A stretch of DNA of 64,000 bases from Terasakiispira papahanaumokuakeensis. GTDB lineage: Bacteria > Pseudomonadota > Gammaproteobacteria > Pseudomonadales > Halomonadaceae. The notes below the pieces were generated by a model. It saw only the letters and a list, made by a program, of their open reading frames with translations. It searched no databases and had not been told where the DNA came from. Location: contig NZ_MDTQ01000001.1 of assembly GCF_001709345.1 (NCBI RefSeq), positions 3,539,499 to 3,603,498 on the forward strand, written 5' to 3'. A program made the position numbers and the translations under genes. This document shows, piece by piece, positions 63,296-64,000 of this stretch (positions are counted from its first letter, which is position 1; every line of letters starts with the position of its first letter).

Positions 63296-64000
63296 TTAAA
63301 CATCCAGGTTAGAGACGTTGAGGGCGTTCGATTCGATGAAGTTACGACGCGGTTCAACTTCGTCGCCCATCAAGGTGTTGAACATCATGTCAGCACCGAC
63401 GGCGTCGTCGATGGAGACACGTAACATGCGGCGGCTTTCCGGATCCATCGTGGTTTCCCACAGTTGATCGGGGTTCATTTCGCCCAGCCCTTTGTAGCGT
63501 TGGATGCTGAAGCCACGACGCGCTTCGTTCATCAACCAGTTGAGGGCATGTTCAAAGTCGCTGACCGGTTGTGTCCGCTCGCCCCTTTGAATGAAAGCGC
63601 CTTCGTCTAACAGGTCATTCAGAGTTGCCCCCAGTTCGACCATGCTGCGGTAGTCGGCGGAACGGAAGAAGTCGGTGCTTAGCGTGTGCTGGCTAGGCAC
63701 GCCGTGAGACACCAGTTCAACAACAGGGAGATGGATACCACGTTCAGCATCTTCATCAATACGGACTTTGACCTGAATAGAAGGCTCAGCCGCTTCGACC
63801 AAGCTATCTTCAAATAGGAAAGTCCAACGACGAACCGCTTCTGGATCACGTAGTTGTTCCAGCGTCAGTGCCGGCAAGTAGCGCATACGGCGCAAGATCA
63901 CACCGGGGTATACCCGCTGCAAACGGTCAATCCGACGCACCACATCACGATACTGCTTCACTAAATCGCCCAGCGCGGCACCGCTGATCGCCGGTGCGTC
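63296..64000 (-). CDS. gyrB: DNA gyrase subunit B, C-terminal part (cut by window edge)
   Basis: The visible 234 codons run off the right edge in frame. The end matches GyrB: '[84 protein letters not shown]' is split into the family's conserved blocks, with 'GLGEMNP' and a terminal 'NALNVSNLD'. The upstream part (residues 1-150 visible) is the long insert of gammaproteobacterial GyrB. Gyrase introduces negative supercoils. In relatives the order dnaA-dnaN-recF-gyrB puts oriC beyond this edge. Confidence 0.96.
   Translation of the reverse strand, partial: DAPAISGAALGDLVKQYRDVVRRIDRLQRVYPGVILRRMRYLPALTLEQLRDPEAVRRWTFLFEDSLVEAAEPSIQVKVRIDEDAERGIHLPVVELVSHGVPSQHTLSTDFFRSADYRSMVELGATLNDLLDEGAFIQRGERTQPVSDFEHALNWLMNEARRGFSIQRYKGLGEMNPDQLWETTMDPESRRMLRVSIDDAVGADMMFNTLMGDEVEPRRNFIESNALNVSNLDV

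Overview
The window reads as a chromosomal segment of a moderately halophilic or marine gammaproteobacterium of the Oceanospirillales/Pseudomonas type. This is inferred from gene content and order: a pyrR-pyrB-pyrC' cluster with a pseudo-dihydroorotase, algH-ruvX and gshB-tonB, gpmI-envC-ctpA-yibQ, dapB-carA-carB-greA, pepP-ubiH-ubiI with zapA-6S RNA-fau, and LPS inner-core genes. The end of gyrB lies at the right edge, reading leftward. With the usual dnaA-dnaN-recF-gyrB order this puts oriC a few kilobases beyond base 64000. Three ParB-type parS palindromes between 51 and 60 kb agree with that. I cannot name the species.

Layout. 0-8.5 kb (minus strand): start of a fumarylacetoacetate-hydrolase-family gene, pyrC'-pyrB-pyrR, ruvX-algH, tonB-gshB-rsmE-secB and a membrane rhodanese. 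8.7-14.4 kb (plus): gpmI, envC, ctpA, yibQ. 14.5-20.6 kb (minus): greA, carB, carA, dapB. 20.8-29.8 kb is the accessory part: an alkyltransferase-like gene head to head with a glutamine-amidotransferase-like gene that has lost its catalytic cysteine, then three paralogous acidic two-domain proteins of no family I recognise, interleaved with radA, metY, an intact IS5-type element and a SapC-family gene. 29.9-39 kb: ubiquinone hydroxylases, pepP, ygfB, a ZapB-like coiled coil with zapA, 6S RNA, fau, a 32-residue membrane peptide, ilvA and rpiA. 39.1-47 kb is an LPS inner-core block (waaA, hldE, an OpsX-like heptosyltransferase, kdkA, a GT4 glycosyltransferase, hldD) with bluB inside it. 47.2-51.1 kb: glyQ, glyS, gmhB. 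51.4-58.9 kb: a YccS-like FUSC protein, a YeeE-type transporter, and the arginine decarboxylase/antiporter pair adiA-adiC. 59.2-64 kb: GNAT, lpxO, an MFS transporter, a divergent SDR/HxlR pair, and gyrB.

How the genes connect. carAB and pyrB-pyrC' cover the first steps of pyrimidine synthesis, with PyrR as likely regulator. hldE, gmhB and hldD make ADP-heptose. waaA, the OpsX-like enzyme, kdkA and lpxO then build and decorate lipid A and core. OpsX and KdkA, which in Haemophilus act on the same phospho-Kdo acceptor, have overlapping start codons. adiA-adiC form a proton-consuming acid-resistance or polyamine pair.

The best candidate for something undescribed is the 22.0-29.6 kb family of acidic proteins. 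Each has an A domain (Y-x-F-D ... M-x-W-D-D-G-x-W) and a B domain ending in an EF-hand-like D-G-I-Y loop, joined by a linker. In the third member the linker has expanded into eleven 12-residue Asp-rich repeats. None has a signal peptide, two end in an acidic-then-hydrophobic tail, and a SapC homologue (named from a type I-secreted S-layer locus) sits among them. A second window-wide theme is recent short tandem duplication (13-18 bp, and 36 bp) in intergenic gaps and at the 3' ends of several genes.
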